Part shown: piece after piece, positions 25,892 through 34,287 of the stretch
Layout: the number at the start of each line of letters is the position of its first letter
Position numbering within the stretch: position 1 is the first letter of the stretch
NCBI RefSeq assembly: GCF_000307855.1
Contig: NZ_AJLR01000034.1
Span: forward strand, 1-64,000
Length of the DNA: 64,000 nt
From: Schinkia azotoformans LMG 9581
GTDB taxonomy: Bacteria; Bacillota; Bacilli; Bacillales; Bacillaceae_J
Reading direction: 5' to 3'
Position numbers and translations under genes: made by a program
The notes under the pieces: model-generated
What the model saw: the letters and a program-made list of their open reading frames with translations, nothing else
Databases searched by the model: none
What the model was told of the DNA's origin: nothing

Positions 25892-26536
25892 TCAACCTTT
25901 TAATCGCTCTATAAAATCAGTTAATTTATCAAGTGAGGTCAGATTTTCATTACACTTTTGACTATCACTGCAAATATAATTTCCACGTTTTGTGAACGTC
26001 CCTTGCTCCTTCCCTTTTATTTCAGCTAGAAACATGCCTACTTCCCCTAGACCATTGCAAAGTGAGCAAATTCCTTTTTGATTTGCTTGTGTAAAAGAAC
26101 CATAAATCCCGCTCAACTTATTATCATGGCTTGATACAATATATTTTTTACTAGTACTGTTACCAAACCAACTTAAATATACAATATCCCTTAAATCCAT
26201 CTTATCTAAAGGTGGAACCGATAATTTTTTGACCTTCGGGAACAATTTTCGAACTGCCTGTTCCGATACGTTAAAAGGTATAACATATTGTTTTAATTGT
26301 GCTAAAAATTTTTCAGCCATTTCTTTATCATGAATCTCAACGACAGGCTGAATTAATTGTTTTTGTTCATCATTCATATTTATAAACATCGCTAAAATAT
26401 TTTCTAATACCATATCCTCTATAGCTTTTATTACATCCGGATCTTTTGCAGTTGAATGTCCGTTGACTAGTTTTCTTGCCTGCACCCTTATGAAATTGTA
26501 CTGATCTGTACGAATAAATGGTTTCATTTTCATCAC
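25892..26536 (-). CDS. FusB/FusC-family EF-G-binding protein
   Basis: A 214-residue protein with a helical N-terminal domain and a C-terminal domain with a four-cysteine zinc finger (CSLCNGLGEVGMF, then YICSDSQKCNENL). FusB/FusC proteins bind elongation factor G and release it from ribosomes stalled by fusidic acid. Chromosomal Bacillaceae homologues are common and their normal role is uncertain; moderate fusidic acid tolerance is plausible. It is monocistronic. Confidence 0.85.
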   Translation of the reverse strand: MMKMKPFIRTDQYNFIRVQARKLVNGHSTAKDPDVIKAIEDMVLENILAMFINMNDEQKQLIQPVVEIHDKEMAEKFLAQLKQYVIPFNVSEQAVRKLFPKVKKLSVPPLDKMDLRDIVYLSWFGNSTSKKYIVSSHDNKLSGIYGSFTQANQKGICSLCNGLGEVGMFLAEIKGKEQGTFTKRGNYICSDSQKCNENLTSLDKLTDFIERLKG

Positions 26537-26625
26537 TCCAAATACTAAATTACTTTACTATTATAGTGAAAATTCACTCTTACTAAAATGTAAAAGATGA
26601 TTTAGAATTGTTGTTTACATAAGGA

Positions 26626-26663
26626 AAAGCACTGACATCCCATAAGAAAATGTCAGTGCTTTG
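26626..26663 (-). terminator. Rho-independent terminator
   Basis: AAAGCACTGACAT...ATGTCAGTGCTTT followed by TCCTTATG on the minus strand and GTTTG on the plus strand; positioned right after the CD3324-like gene. Confidence 0.7.
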
Positions 26664-26677
26664 TTTGATTTCACCCA

Positions 26678-26944
26678 TTATTTAGTTGAATAAACGATTT
26701 TTTTAATAGATTCCGTAGAAAGAAAATATTCATCTGCCAATTCAGCAATTGACATTCCGTTTCTAAAGTCATGCTTAATGCGGTCATTTCTTTCAGCAAT
26801 CAATTGACGCGCACCGGAACGTGTCCCCCACTTCTGGTGGCTACCTTCAGGTTTCGGAATATAGATCGTTTCACCTTGAACATACTTTTGAATTTCTTTT
26901 ATTAATTCTTGCGGTAATACCGCAGTTGCTTTTACATAATTCAT
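26678..26944 (-). CDS. CD3324-family protein with HTH
   Basis: An 88-residue protein beginning MNYVKATAVLPQELIKEIQK, typical of the CD3324 family, with a C-terminal helix-turn-helix (MSIAELADEYFLSTESIKKI). The middle holds YIPKPEGSHQKWG. The family is probably a small DNA-binding regulator, but no target is known. GGGAG lies upstream of the ATG at 26944; the longer frame from 26986 is not supported by an RBS. Confidence 0.8.
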   Translation of the reverse strand: MNYVKATAVLPQELIKEIQKYVQGETIYIPKPEGSHQKWGTRSGARQLIAERNDRIKHDFRNGMSIAELADEYFLSTESIKKIVYSTK

Positions 26945-27031
26945 TCCGCCAGCTCCCTTATTTAATCTAAATAAAATAAGGTGCAAAGCCTTGATCAGAA
27001 ATGGTCGTAAAAGCCCATCAGGCGATATTCA

Positions 27032-27121
27032 TTAAACTCTACTCATGCAAAGTATCGCCTTTCCGATACCAGGCTTTGCATGAGGAGCTGCACTCAATGG
27101 CAATTTCAAACTTATTGCCAT
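27032..27121 (-). CDS. Candidate 29-aa peptide with strong RBS
   Basis: ATG at 27121 preceded by GGAGGTGATCAT (7-nt spacing), 29 codons, TAA. The product is short, cationic and Pro/Ala-rich (MAISLKLPLSAAPHAKPGIG, then a Cys-containing tail). Its coding sequence contains a long hairpin (27044-27082). It lies 87 nt upstream of the CD3324-family gene in the same orientation, so it could be a leader peptide for that gene or a free peptide. Confidence 0.4.
   Translation of the reverse strand: MAISLKLPLSAAPHAKPGIGKAILCMSRV
27044..27082. repeat. Hairpin inside the small ORF
   Basis: CATGCAAA...TTTGCATG encloses GTATCG/CGATAC with a small bulge and a six-base loop. It can form in RNA of either strand. 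Confidence 0.5.
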
Positions 27122-27208
27122 ATGATCACCTCCTAAAATTACATAAAAATTCCTATTTAATGATAAATTATCAAATCCGCGATTCAAATGCAATCAAGAA
27201 AAAGCTCT

Positions 27209-29404
27209 TTATTTCAACTTCAACTTAGCCAAAGCATCTGCTAAAGCTGTATTAATTGGTTCTTCCTGCTTATTTTGCTTTTTCATGTAATTAGCGACAT
27301 CTTTTTTCGATACTTTTGAATTCTGATTTTGCTTTCTTCTTTCATTGAATGTAGAAAGCTTTTCACGGTGACCGCAGCTGCATACAAATATTTGACCTTC
27401 ACCTTGTCCACGCAGCTCCAGTCTTTTATGACAGTTAGGGCATCTCGCATTCGTTACTTTACTGATATTTTTGCGGTGCCCGCATTCACGATCCTGACAG
27501 ACGAGCATCTTCCCTTTTTTGCCGTTCACTTCAAGCATAAGCTTGCCGCATTCAGGACATTTTGTTCCCGTCATATTATCGTGTTTAAATTTTTCCTTAC
27601 TATTTTTTATTTCGTGTACAACAGATTTGGCGTAGTTTTTCATGTCATTGATAAATACATTTTTCGAAAGCTTCCCTTTTGCAATCAATTCGAGCTTTTG
27701 CTCCCATTCGGCGGTCAAGGCCGGCGATTTTAATTCCTCTGGGACTAGCTCAAGCAGTTGTTTTCCTTTTGATGTGATAAATATTTCCTTGCCTTTTTTC
27801 TCGATTAAAAACGTATTAAACAGTTTTTCAATAATATCAGCTCTCGTAGCAACGGTTCCAAGTCCACCCGTTTCACCAATTGTTCTAATTAAATCCTTAC
27901 TCTCACCCGCCATATATTTTGCCGGATTTTCCATTGCTGACAGCAATGATGCTTCGTTGAAGCGTGTAGGCGGTTTTGTTTCACCTTTTGTTTGGATAAC
28001 CCCAGAAATAGTCAATGCATCACCATTTGCAACAGACGGAAGAAGCTGATCCTTCACCTCATTAACACCATCTTCTTCATCATCAAAACGATTTTCATAA
28101 ACTTCCTTCCAGCCCGACGAGAGAACCCTCTTCCCCTTTGCAACAAATGTTTCACCTGCGATGTCGGCTTTAATCGTAGTTTGCTCATATTCAAAAGCTG
28201 GATAAAGAACAGCTAAAAAGCGTTTTACAACTAAATTATAAATTTTCCGTTCTTTATCTGTGAATTTATTCAAAAATACGGTTTCCTCTGTTGGAATAAT
28301 CGCATGATGATCCGATACTTTGCTGTCATTGACAAAGGAGCTATTTCCTTTAATCGGCTTTTGCAAAAGTTTATGCGCCAATTGTTTATAAGGACCAACT
28401 CCACAAGCTTTAACTCTCTCCTTTAAAGTGTCGACGATATCGGATGACAAATACCGTGAATCTGTTCTTGGGTAGGTTAAAACCTTGTGCTGTTCATAGA
28501 GTTTTTGCATGATTTGCAGTGTTTCTTTTGCAGAATATCCAAATGCTTTGTTAGCATCCCGCTGCAGCTCTGTTAGATCATAGAGCTGTGGAGCAAAGCT
28601 TTTTTTCGCTTTCTTATCCACATCAATAATCTTTGCTTGCTTATTTTTGACTTTTGATAATATTTCATCTGCCTTTTCTTTTGCAAATGTTTTTGTATCA
28701 TTACTTATACGTTCATGCCAAGTCAGAACAATCTTCTCATTTGTCTGGGCTTGAATGCCATAATACGGTTTCGCTTTAAACTGACGTATCTCTTCTTCCC
28801 TTTTGGCAATGATGGCAAGTGTTGGCGTTTGGACCCGTCCGCATGATAATTGTGCATTGAATTTACATGTTAATGCCCTTGTGGCATTTAATCCCACATA
28901 CCAATCTGCTTCAGATCTGGCAACGGCTGAATGATATAGAGGATCAAATTCCTTGCCATTCTTTAGCCTTTGAAAGCCTTCCTTTATTGCTTTATCGGTA
29001 ACCGAAGAAATCCATAATCGTTTCGTTGGCTTGTTCACCCTTGCTTTATCAAGAATCCACTGCGCGACAAGCTGGCCTTCACGACCGGCATCAGTTGCAA
29101 TTACTATATCCCCAACATCAGAACGAAGTAATTGGCTCTTAACAGCATGGAACTGCTTACTTGTCTGTTTTATTACAACAAGCTTCAAATCCTTTGGAAC
29201 CATCGGTAAATCTTCTAACTTCCACGTCTTATACTTATCATCATAGCTTTCAGGATCTGCTAATGTAACCAAATGCCCCAATGCCCATGTCACAATATAT
29301 TGATCACCTTCTAAAAAACCATTTCCTTTTTTCTGACAGTTTAGCACTCGTGCAATATCACGGGCTACAGATGGTTTTTCAGCTAAAACTACAGTTTTTT
29401 TCAT
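27209..29404 (-). CDS. topB: DNA topoisomerase III
   Basis: A 731-residue type IA topoisomerase: TOPRIM domain at the N-terminus (VVLAEKPSVARDIA, TDAGREGQ), catalytic Tyr in TYPRTDSRYL, and a C-terminal tail with zinc-ribbon motifs (CPECGKLM, CQDRECGH; CPNCHKRL, CSCGHREK). It relaxes negative supercoils and decatenates single-stranded junctions. The ATG at 29404 has GGAAGGATG upstream; the ATG at 29428 is nearly on its own RBS. Transcribed alone. Confidence 0.96.
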   Translation of the reverse strand: MKKTVVLAEKPSVARDIARVLNCQKKGNGFLEGDQYIVTWALGHLVTLADPESYDDKYKTWKLEDLPMVPKDLKLVVIKQTSKQFHAVKSQLLRSDVGDIVIATDAGREGQLVAQWILDKARVNKPTKRLWISSVTDKAIKEGFQRLKNGKEFDPLYHSAVARSEADWYVGLNATRALTCKFNAQLSCGRVQTPTLAIIAKREEEIRQFKAKPYYGIQAQTNEKIVLTWHERISNDTKTFAKEKADEILSKVKNKQAKIIDVDKKAKKSFAPQLYDLTELQRDANKAFGYSAKETLQIMQKLYEQHKVLTYPRTDSRYLSSDIVDTLKERVKACGVGPYKQLAHKLLQKPIKGNSSFVNDSKVSDHHAIIPTEETVFLNKFTDKERKIYNLVVKRFLAVLYPAFEYEQTTIKADIAGETFVAKGKRVLSSGWKEVYENRFDDEEDGVNEVKDQLLPSVANGDALTISGVIQTKGETKPPTRFNEASLLSAMENPAKYMAGESKDLIRTIGETGGLGTVATRADIIEKLFNTFLIEKKGKEIFITSKGKQLLELVPEELKSPALTAEWEQKLELIAKGKLSKNVFINDMKNYAKSVVHEIKNSKEKFKHDNMTGTKCPECGKLMLEVNGKKGKMLVCQDRECGHRKNISKVTNARCPNCHKRLELRGQGEGQIFVCSCGHREKLSTFNERRKQNQNSKVSKKDVANYMKKQNKQEEPINTALADALAKLKLK

Positions 29405-29543
29405 CGTAACATCCTTCCACTTTTTCATGTCCTTTCAATTGTACCATTTACAGCCTATTTTTTATAAAATAAACGCTCTTCCTATGTCGGTCTGTATTGC
29501 TGTACATATTATGGATTATCTAATAAAAGAGGGGGTGTAATAA

Positions 29544-29651
29544 ATGAGTGGCGTTGGATGTGGATATGGAGCAGGATTTGCTTTAATCGTTGTCCTGTTT
29601 ATCCTTTTAATTATTGTTGGTGCTTCTTGGATGGGAGGCGGATTTTATTAA
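29544..29651 (+). CDS. YjcZ-family sporulation protein
   Basis: A 35-residue protein: Gly-rich start [17 protein letters not shown], a hydrophobic core [12 protein letters not shown] and the end MGGGFY, the YjcZ/YosG signature. These are tiny membrane proteins made during sporulation. GAGGGGGTG precedes the ATG. It sits next to a spore-related minus-strand cluster. Confidence 0.85.
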   Translation: MSGVGCGYGAGFALIVVLFILLIIVGASWMGGGFY

Positions 29652-29660
29652 TTAATTAGA

Positions 29661-29695
29661 AAAACACGACTTGCCGCCAATAATGGTGGCAAGTC
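29661..29695 (-). terminator. Rho-independent terminator
   Basis: On the minus strand GACTTGCCACC-attatt-GGCGGCAAGTC followed by GTGTTTTTCTAATT. It ends the minus-strand spore cluster. Confidence 0.75.
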
Positions 29696-29811
29696 CCACG
29701 AGGGGATGACCTAAAGGCCCTCGATATCCTTTCTATACTATCTACAAATTAATCTAAATTCTGATAGTACATTGAAAGGAGCCTATTTCAAAACGGATAG
29801 GTTCCTTTCCT

Positions 29812-30126
29812 TTATTGGTCTTTCCTTGATTTTTTTGCTGAAACAATTTCTTTGATCCATTCCGGAGGGTCGTCCTGATCCATTTGATTATACATATCTA
29901 ACACATCCGAATCATCCAACCTTGATAAAATATCTCTAATATCATTATGGTCACCCATTATAGAACCAAACCCTTGATTTTGTTTTTTGTGGCTCGAAAA
30001 GTTACTCGGAAAATTATTTCCCATATTAAGGCAAGATGCCCCCTCGATGGAACCAATTTTAATCGATCCGATAACGAAGTTGGGTGATAAATACCCAGCC
30101 ATCATGGATCCCTCCCCATACCGCAT
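29812..30126 (-). CDS. Spore germination GerPA/PF-like protein
   Basis: A 104-residue protein. The N-terminal half (FVIGSIKIGSIEGASCLNMG followed by NNF) resembles GerPA/GerPF-type proteins, which in Bacillus help germinants cross the coat. The C-terminal half is charged (DDSDVLDMYNQMDQDD). The motif LNMGNNF recurs in the next gene, so the two proteins are related or interact. It follows that gene by 7 nt. The GerP relationship is by motif only. Confidence 0.6.
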   Translation of the reverse strand: MRYGEGSMMAGYLSPNFVIGSIKIGSIEGASCLNMGNNFPSNFSSHKKQNQGFGSIMGDHNDIRDILSRLDDSDVLDMYNQMDQDDPPEWIKEIVSAKKSRKDQ

Positions 30127-30133
30127 TCAGCAT

Positions 30134-30520
30134 TTAACTAACTGTGTAATTTACTGGAGTGCCATTTACCTTCACGATGATATTGCTAATATCAGTTTGT
30201 TCTGGAACTTTTTTCTCCTGTTCTTCCTCGGTTTGCTCTTTTTTTGTTTGCTTCTTTTCTGGCTCGTTTTTCGGTTTTTGTTCAACCTTTGGTCCAAAAT
30301 TATTCCCCATATTTAAAGCCCCGCTTAATTCCTTTATATCCAAGCTTTCTAGACTAAATGTCAGTTCCTTTAATATCGGATCATGTATATCCAAGTTTTG
30401 TATCGTAATATGATAAACTGTTGGTTGACTGGGCATCTCCTGCAGCCTTTTTTCAATTGCACCTATTTTTTCTACAATATCTTGGAGAATGTTGCTTTTT
30501 TCCCCATTCATTAACATCAT
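30134..30520 (-). CDS. Spore-associated protein with LNMGNNF motif (GerPC-like plan)
   Basis: A 128-residue protein: N-terminal helix with ILQDIVEKIGAIEKRLQEM, then YHITIQNLDIHDPILKELTF and ALNMGNNFG, a Lys/Glu-rich low-complexity stretch (KKQTKKEQTEEEQEKK) and a C-terminal beta segment. The motif ALNMGNNFG matches the neighbour's CLNMGNNFP. Gene order Hsp20 - this gene - GerP-like gene suggests a sporulation operon. Function not established. Confidence 0.6.
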   Translation of the reverse strand: MMLMNGEKSNILQDIVEKIGAIEKRLQEMPSQPTVYHITIQNLDIHDPILKELTFSLESLDIKELSGALNMGNNFGPKVEQKPKNEPEKKQTKKEQTEEEQEKKVPEQTDISNIIVKVNGTPVNYTVS

Positions 30521-30550
30521 TCCTTTTTCGGAAAAAGTTACATGTCCTTG

Positions 30551-31006
30551 TTAATTGTTGGTGGTATGATTGCTTTCTAAAAAACGAACTGGTATTTCAT
30601 GCTGAGGATCATTTTGCTCATCGCTGTAAACAGGAATCACAATCTTTAACAAACCATTTATATAGGAAGCTGCTAATTTCTCTATCATACAATCCTCTGG
30701 AAGCCTTATTTTTCGTTTAAATGGACCAGTAAACCTTTCATCCTTAATCAATTCTTGACCATCCACGATATAAGGCCTTTTAATTTCTCCTGCAATAACA
30801 AGCAACCGCCCTTGCATACGAATGGAGAGGTCTTCCTCTGATTGGATTCCGGGCAATTCTCCAACAATGGTCATCTCTTTTTCCGTTCGAATGATATCAA
30901 TTCGCGGATTTACTAATGGGAGAAAATCATTAATTACATCCCAAAACTCTTCGCCTAAAAATTCACTGGCTTCACCTAGGGAACTCATTATCTTCTTTTT
31001 GTTCAA
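30551..31006 (-). CDS. Hsp20/alpha-crystallin family protein (CotP-like)
   Basis: A 151-residue small heat-shock protein with an alpha-crystallin core: PRIDIIRTEKEMTIVGELPG, then GRLLVIAGEI, FKRKIRLPEDC and INGLLKIVIPV. Similar Bacillus proteins are spore coat components (CotP). The TTG at 31006 has GGGAGG at 6 nt, whereas the longer frame at 31021 overlaps it. It is the first gene of a three-gene unit with two spore-associated proteins. Confidence 0.8.
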   Translation of the reverse strand: MNKKKIMSSLGEASEFLGEEFWDVINDFLPLVNPRIDIIRTEKEMTIVGELPGIQSEEDLSIRMQGRLLVIAGEIKRPYIVDGQELIKDERFTGPFKRKIRLPEDCMIEKLAASYINGLLKIVIPVYSDEQNDPQHEIPVRFLESNHTTNN

Positions 31007-31087
31007 ATCAATCCCTCCCAACCCTATCTTAAATATATATATTCAAATATGGACAATTTAAAACCTTCAAAGGTCCTTAAAATAACA

Positions 31088-31128
31088 CAAAAGAAAACCA
31101 CTTCATCTCACTGAAGAAATGGAAGTGG
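31088..31128 (-). terminator. Rho-independent terminator
   Basis: On the minus strand CCACTTC...GAAGTGG followed by TTTTCTTTTG, after the PLA2-like gene. Confidence 0.7.
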
Positions 31129-31142
31129 CGATCATTTTAGTA

Positions 31143-31433
31143 CTATTTTCGGTAAAATCTGCAAGTAAACAAGGATTGGAGTTTCATATATTGATAGAGC
31201 ATACGTGCATGTCTTGCTTCTTCTGTCCTTAGGTTGATTTGCCTCTCGAGTCGTCGCATAAATTCACGGTCACACTCACATGGATTTCTATCCCTGCGAT
31301 AACATAGATCGTGCGCCCTACACGCTGCATCAACAGCATTTATTGGAGCACCAGGACCACTGCATCCGGGACCACACCAGTTATAACCCGGAAAAATACA
31401 AAACCTTAAGCCACTTTTTCTTTTTTGCAGCAA
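31143..31433 (-). CDS. Small phospholipase A2-like protein
   Basis: A 96-residue Cys-rich protein. The Ca-binding loop is present as WCGPGCSGPGAP, and the catalytic His-Asp pair as CRAHDLCY, both typical of the PLA2 fold (also seen in parvovirus VP1). A second Cys pair follows (NPCECDREF). No signal peptide is seen, though the start is hydrophobic after basic residues. The family hydrolyses the sn-2 ester of phospholipids; catalytic activity in this short form is unproven. The start is TTG after GGAGGGGG. Location near spore genes hints at a sporulation role. Confidence 0.75.
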   Translation of the reverse strand: MLQKRKSGLRFCIFPGYNWCGPGCSGPGAPINAVDAACRAHDLCYRRDRNPCECDREFMRRLERQINLRTEEARHARMLYQYMKLQSLFTCRFYRK

Positions 31434-31642
31434 AAAAACACCCCCTCCTTCCTACCTATTAAATGCTATATAAATACGATATTCATTGCGGTAAAAGCTT
31501 GTCTAAACCACTGCCTATGAATCCGATATTTCTAATGTGGAAAGTTTTAGAAATTTGTCGAAAACAGGGCAAAACTATAATACAAAAGGGAAATAGTTTA
31601 GTGTAAAATAGAGTTGGTAAAAAAAGCTAAGAAGGTGAGTAC

Positions 31643-33076
31643 ATGCAGCTGTTTTCATGGATCGTAGTTTCATTCCTACTGCTCTTATTAGGGGCATGCC
31701 AAGAACCTGCTAATCCCGCCCAAACAGTAGCAAGAGAAAATAACGATAATTTAACTACAATAAAAGTAATTGCTGAATCACCAGGGGCTGTTGTGTTTTT
31801 TAAAATGAACGAAAAAGAAATTGCTGAGAAATTTGGTGTTCGATTAGAATACAATTATCCGGAAAGGCTCACAGATAACTTGGAGAATTTTTTGTTTGCA
31901 ACGAAAGAAGACTATGATATTTACTCCATATTCCCGGTAAAACTTCCTCTTTATGTTGAAAGGGATATGCTGCTGCCATTAGAAGAATATATCACGGATG
32001 AATTCGCAGACGATTTAATGCCCTTTTATCAAAAACTATATATGGAGTATGGCGATCATACCTACGGAATGGCTTATGATGGGGATGCCCATCTATTGTT
32101 TTATCGAAAGGATATTTTTGATAAATACAATGCGGAATATAAACAAAAATACGGAGTTGATTTAGCACCACCGAAAACTTGGGAAGAGTATGATAAAATT
32201 GCGCAATTTTTAACGAGGGATGAAGACGGCGACGGGAAAATTGACTTCTATGGTACGGCTATATTAAATGGCGGTGGAATGGGCTACATTTGGTTTGCTG
32301 AACGCTTCTTATCTATGGGTGGGTCCTACTTTGACAGCAATATGAAGCCGGCCATTAATAGTGAAATTGGCGTCAAAGCTCTGCAGGATCTTGTTACTTT
32401 ACAAAATAGTCATGCAGTTCCCGAAGGGTCTATGTACGACTGGGTCGATTTAAATAATGCCTTTCTCCAAGGTCATCTTGCTATGACGATTCAGTGGAGT
32501 GATACGGCAAGGTTCTCCTATGATAGTAAAACTTGGAATTCCAAAGTAGCAGATTTAGTTGATTGGACGCTTGTTCCAAGCGGAGGTCCAAATGCGCCTG
32601 CAGGTGGTTCCTGGATTGGCAGAGTGTTAGCGATCTCAAATAATAGTAAAGTACCAGATAAAGCTTGGCAGGTAATCAAATACTTGACGTCTAAGGATGT
32701 CAGTATTTATTCAATTAATTCCTATGAAACTATTAATGATCCCTATCGATACAGTCATTTTTCAATTAATGAAAAAGGTCCATTCCCAAGTGTTGATGTA
32801 AGTAGGCATTTCTTTTCAACCCTGGAGGAGAGCTTAATCAATACGAATGCCGAATTGATGATTCCAGGTAGCTGGGACTATATGCAAAGCATTGATCGGA
32901 ATATGCGCCTAGCATTAATAAACAAACTTACTCCGGAAGAAGCATTACAACAAACAGCAGATGAATGGGAACAGATTACTGAGAAATACGGAAGAGAGAC
33001 ACAAAAGGAATACTATCAAAAATGGTTGGCTAGTATTGAAGAAGTAAAAGAAATAACGAAAATACAGAAAAAATAG
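31643..33076 (+). CDS. Extracellular solute-binding lipoprotein (family 1)
   Basis: A 477-residue substrate-binding protein with lipobox LLLGAC (Cys about 19). The family 1 fold is seen in GMAYDGDAHLLFYRKDIF and PPKTWEEYDKIA, and the later PAGGSWIGRVLAIS. It would capture a sugar-like solute at the outer membrane face. No permease or ATPase genes are next to it, so it must partner with a transporter encoded elsewhere. GAAGGTGAG precedes the ATG. Confidence 0.88.
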   Translation: MQLFSWIVVSFLLLLLGACQEPANPAQTVARENNDNLTTIKVIAESPGAVVFFKMNEKEIAEKFGVRLEYNYPERLTDNLENFLFATKEDYDIYSIFPVKLPLYVERDMLLPLEEYITDEFADDLMPFYQKLYMEYGDHTYGMAYDGDAHLLFYRKDIFDKYNAEYKQKYGVDLAPPKTWEEYDKIAQFLTRDEDGDGKIDFYGTAILNGGGMGYIWFAERFLSMGGSYFDSNMKPAINSEIGVKALQDLVTLQNSHAVPEGSMYDWVDLNNAFLQGHLAMTIQWSDTARFSYDSKTWNSKVADLVDWTLVPSGGPNAPAGGSWIGRVLAISNNSKVPDKAWQVIKYLTSKDVSIYSINSYETINDPYRYSHFSINEKGPFPSVDVSRHFFSTLEESLINTNAELMIPGSWDYMQSIDRNMRLALINKLTPEEALQQTADEWEQITEKYGRETQKEYYQKWLASIEEVKEITKIQKK

Positions 33077-33102
33077 GCTGACTTCAAAAAAGTCAGCCTT
33101 TT
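33075..33102. terminator. Bidirectional terminator
   Basis: AGGCTGACTT-caaaa-AAGTCAGCCT with A-rich left and T-rich right flanks, shared by convergent genes. Confidence 0.8.
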
Positions 33103-34103
33103 CCATCGGATTTTGTAACTTCAAACACATCAAGGAAAAACACAAACACTGGAATACCAATAATTAATCCCCAAACACCAAAGAAATGCTCTGAGAAAAT
33201 TAACACAATAAACGTATAAAAAATTGGTAAATCAGTCTTGGAACTCATAAGCTTTGGATTTAATATATAGGCTTCAATTCCATGAATAATGGCAATCATA
33301 ATTAAAACATAGACAACTTTGATTAGCCCTCCAATTGTGTAGGCAATCATACACAACGGTACCAAGGAAATGATGACACCGGCAACCGGTATTAAGCCAA
33401 GGAAGAAAATCATGATGGCCAACCCGAATAATTGTGGGAAACCCATGAAGGACAGGGCTATAATCGATAGCATACAGTTGACAACAGCAATAATAAACTG
33501 TGCTTCCAATACCTTTCCAAAAGTGCGAATAAACTTTCCTCCGAAAAACTCAATTTCATTATAAAATGGGGCAAGCTTACTGTATTTCATTTTTTTCGTA
33601 AAAGTAACTAAACGCGGTTTCTCTAATAAATAAAACAAACTTAACAGTAAAGCTAGGAAAATCTGAAGTGCTAAATGGCTAATTCCTGAAAAAGACCTCA
33701 TTGCAAATGCAAGACCTTGCTCAAAATACTGAGAAATTTCATTTTTACCTAAGAAGCTAAAGATATAATTTAATATGATGTTATCCTGTGGCTGCTGGTA
33801 GAAGGTCTTTACCTGCCTTATTAGTGCGGTAATTTCATACGTAATAATCGGCAAATATTTTACAATACCCCAGGTTAATAAACCAACAATCGCTGTATAA
33901 CTGACTAAAACTATCAATTTCCAATTAATCGGAACCTTGCTTGAAACAATGGTCACAAGACGGTCCATCAAAAATGAAAATATAAACGTCAGCAATATGA
34001 AGTTAATCATACTTTTCATGCTGAATAAAATAAGGACAATAAGCGCAAAAATAAATATCCTTTTTAAACTTTTGTTTTGAAACCATTTTGTGAGTTCATC
34101 CAT
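33093..34103 (-). CDS. AI-2E family transporter
   Basis: A 336-residue membrane protein of the AI-2E (TqsA/YtvI/PerM) family: six or more hydrophobic segments with the conserved GLIPVAGVIIS and VYVLIMIAIIHGIEAYI regions. Members are predicted exporters or antiporters; AI-2 export is established for only a few. The ATG at 34103 has AAAGGTCA upstream. Two copies of a 13-bp direct repeat precede it. Confidence 0.88.
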   Translation of the reverse strand: MDELTKWFQNKSLKRIFIFALIVLILFSMKSMINFILLTFIFSFLMDRLVTIVSSKVPINWKLIVLVSYTAIVGLLTWGIVKYLPIITYEITALIRQVKTFYQQPQDNIILNYIFSFLGKNEISQYFEQGLAFAMRSFSGISHLALQIFLALLLSLFYLLEKPRLVTFTKKMKYSKLAPFYNEIEFFGGKFIRTFGKVLEAQFIIAVVNCMLSIIALSFMGFPQLFGLAIMIFFLGLIPVAGVIISLVPLCMIAYTIGGLIKVVYVLIMIAIIHGIEAYILNPKLMSSKTDLPIFYTFIVLIFSEHFFGVWGLIIGIPVFVFFLDVFEVTKSDGKG

Positions 34104-34132
34104 TGACCTTTCCCCTTTGTATAAGAAGCTCA

Positions 34133-34159
34133 TTGTAATATCAATGTTGTAATATCAAT
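34133..34159. repeat. Two direct repeats upstream of the AI-2E gene
   Basis: TTGTAATATCAAT occurs at 34133-34145 and again at 34147-34159. A nearby AT-rich palindrome (AATATAATATAATT and its partner) follows. It may be an operator. Confidence 0.35.
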
Positions 34160-34230
34160 ATAATATAATTCTATATTATAATTAATTGCTGCATATTGAA
34201 AGCCATTATAATTGTAAAAATGATGATTTT

Positions 34231-34261
34231 AAAAGAAAAACACCTATCATTGATAGATGTT
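34231..34261 (-). terminator. Terminator of the RND efflux operon
   Basis: AACATCTATC-aat-GATAGGTGTT on the minus strand, then TTTTCTTTTAAAA. Confidence 0.8.
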
Positions 34262-34287
34262 TGACATAAATGCATATATTACAGTGT

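Noticed and set aside
27642-28049. 135-aa plus-strand ORF opposite topB
   Set aside because: It is the complement of conserved topoisomerase coding sequence and has no independent support.
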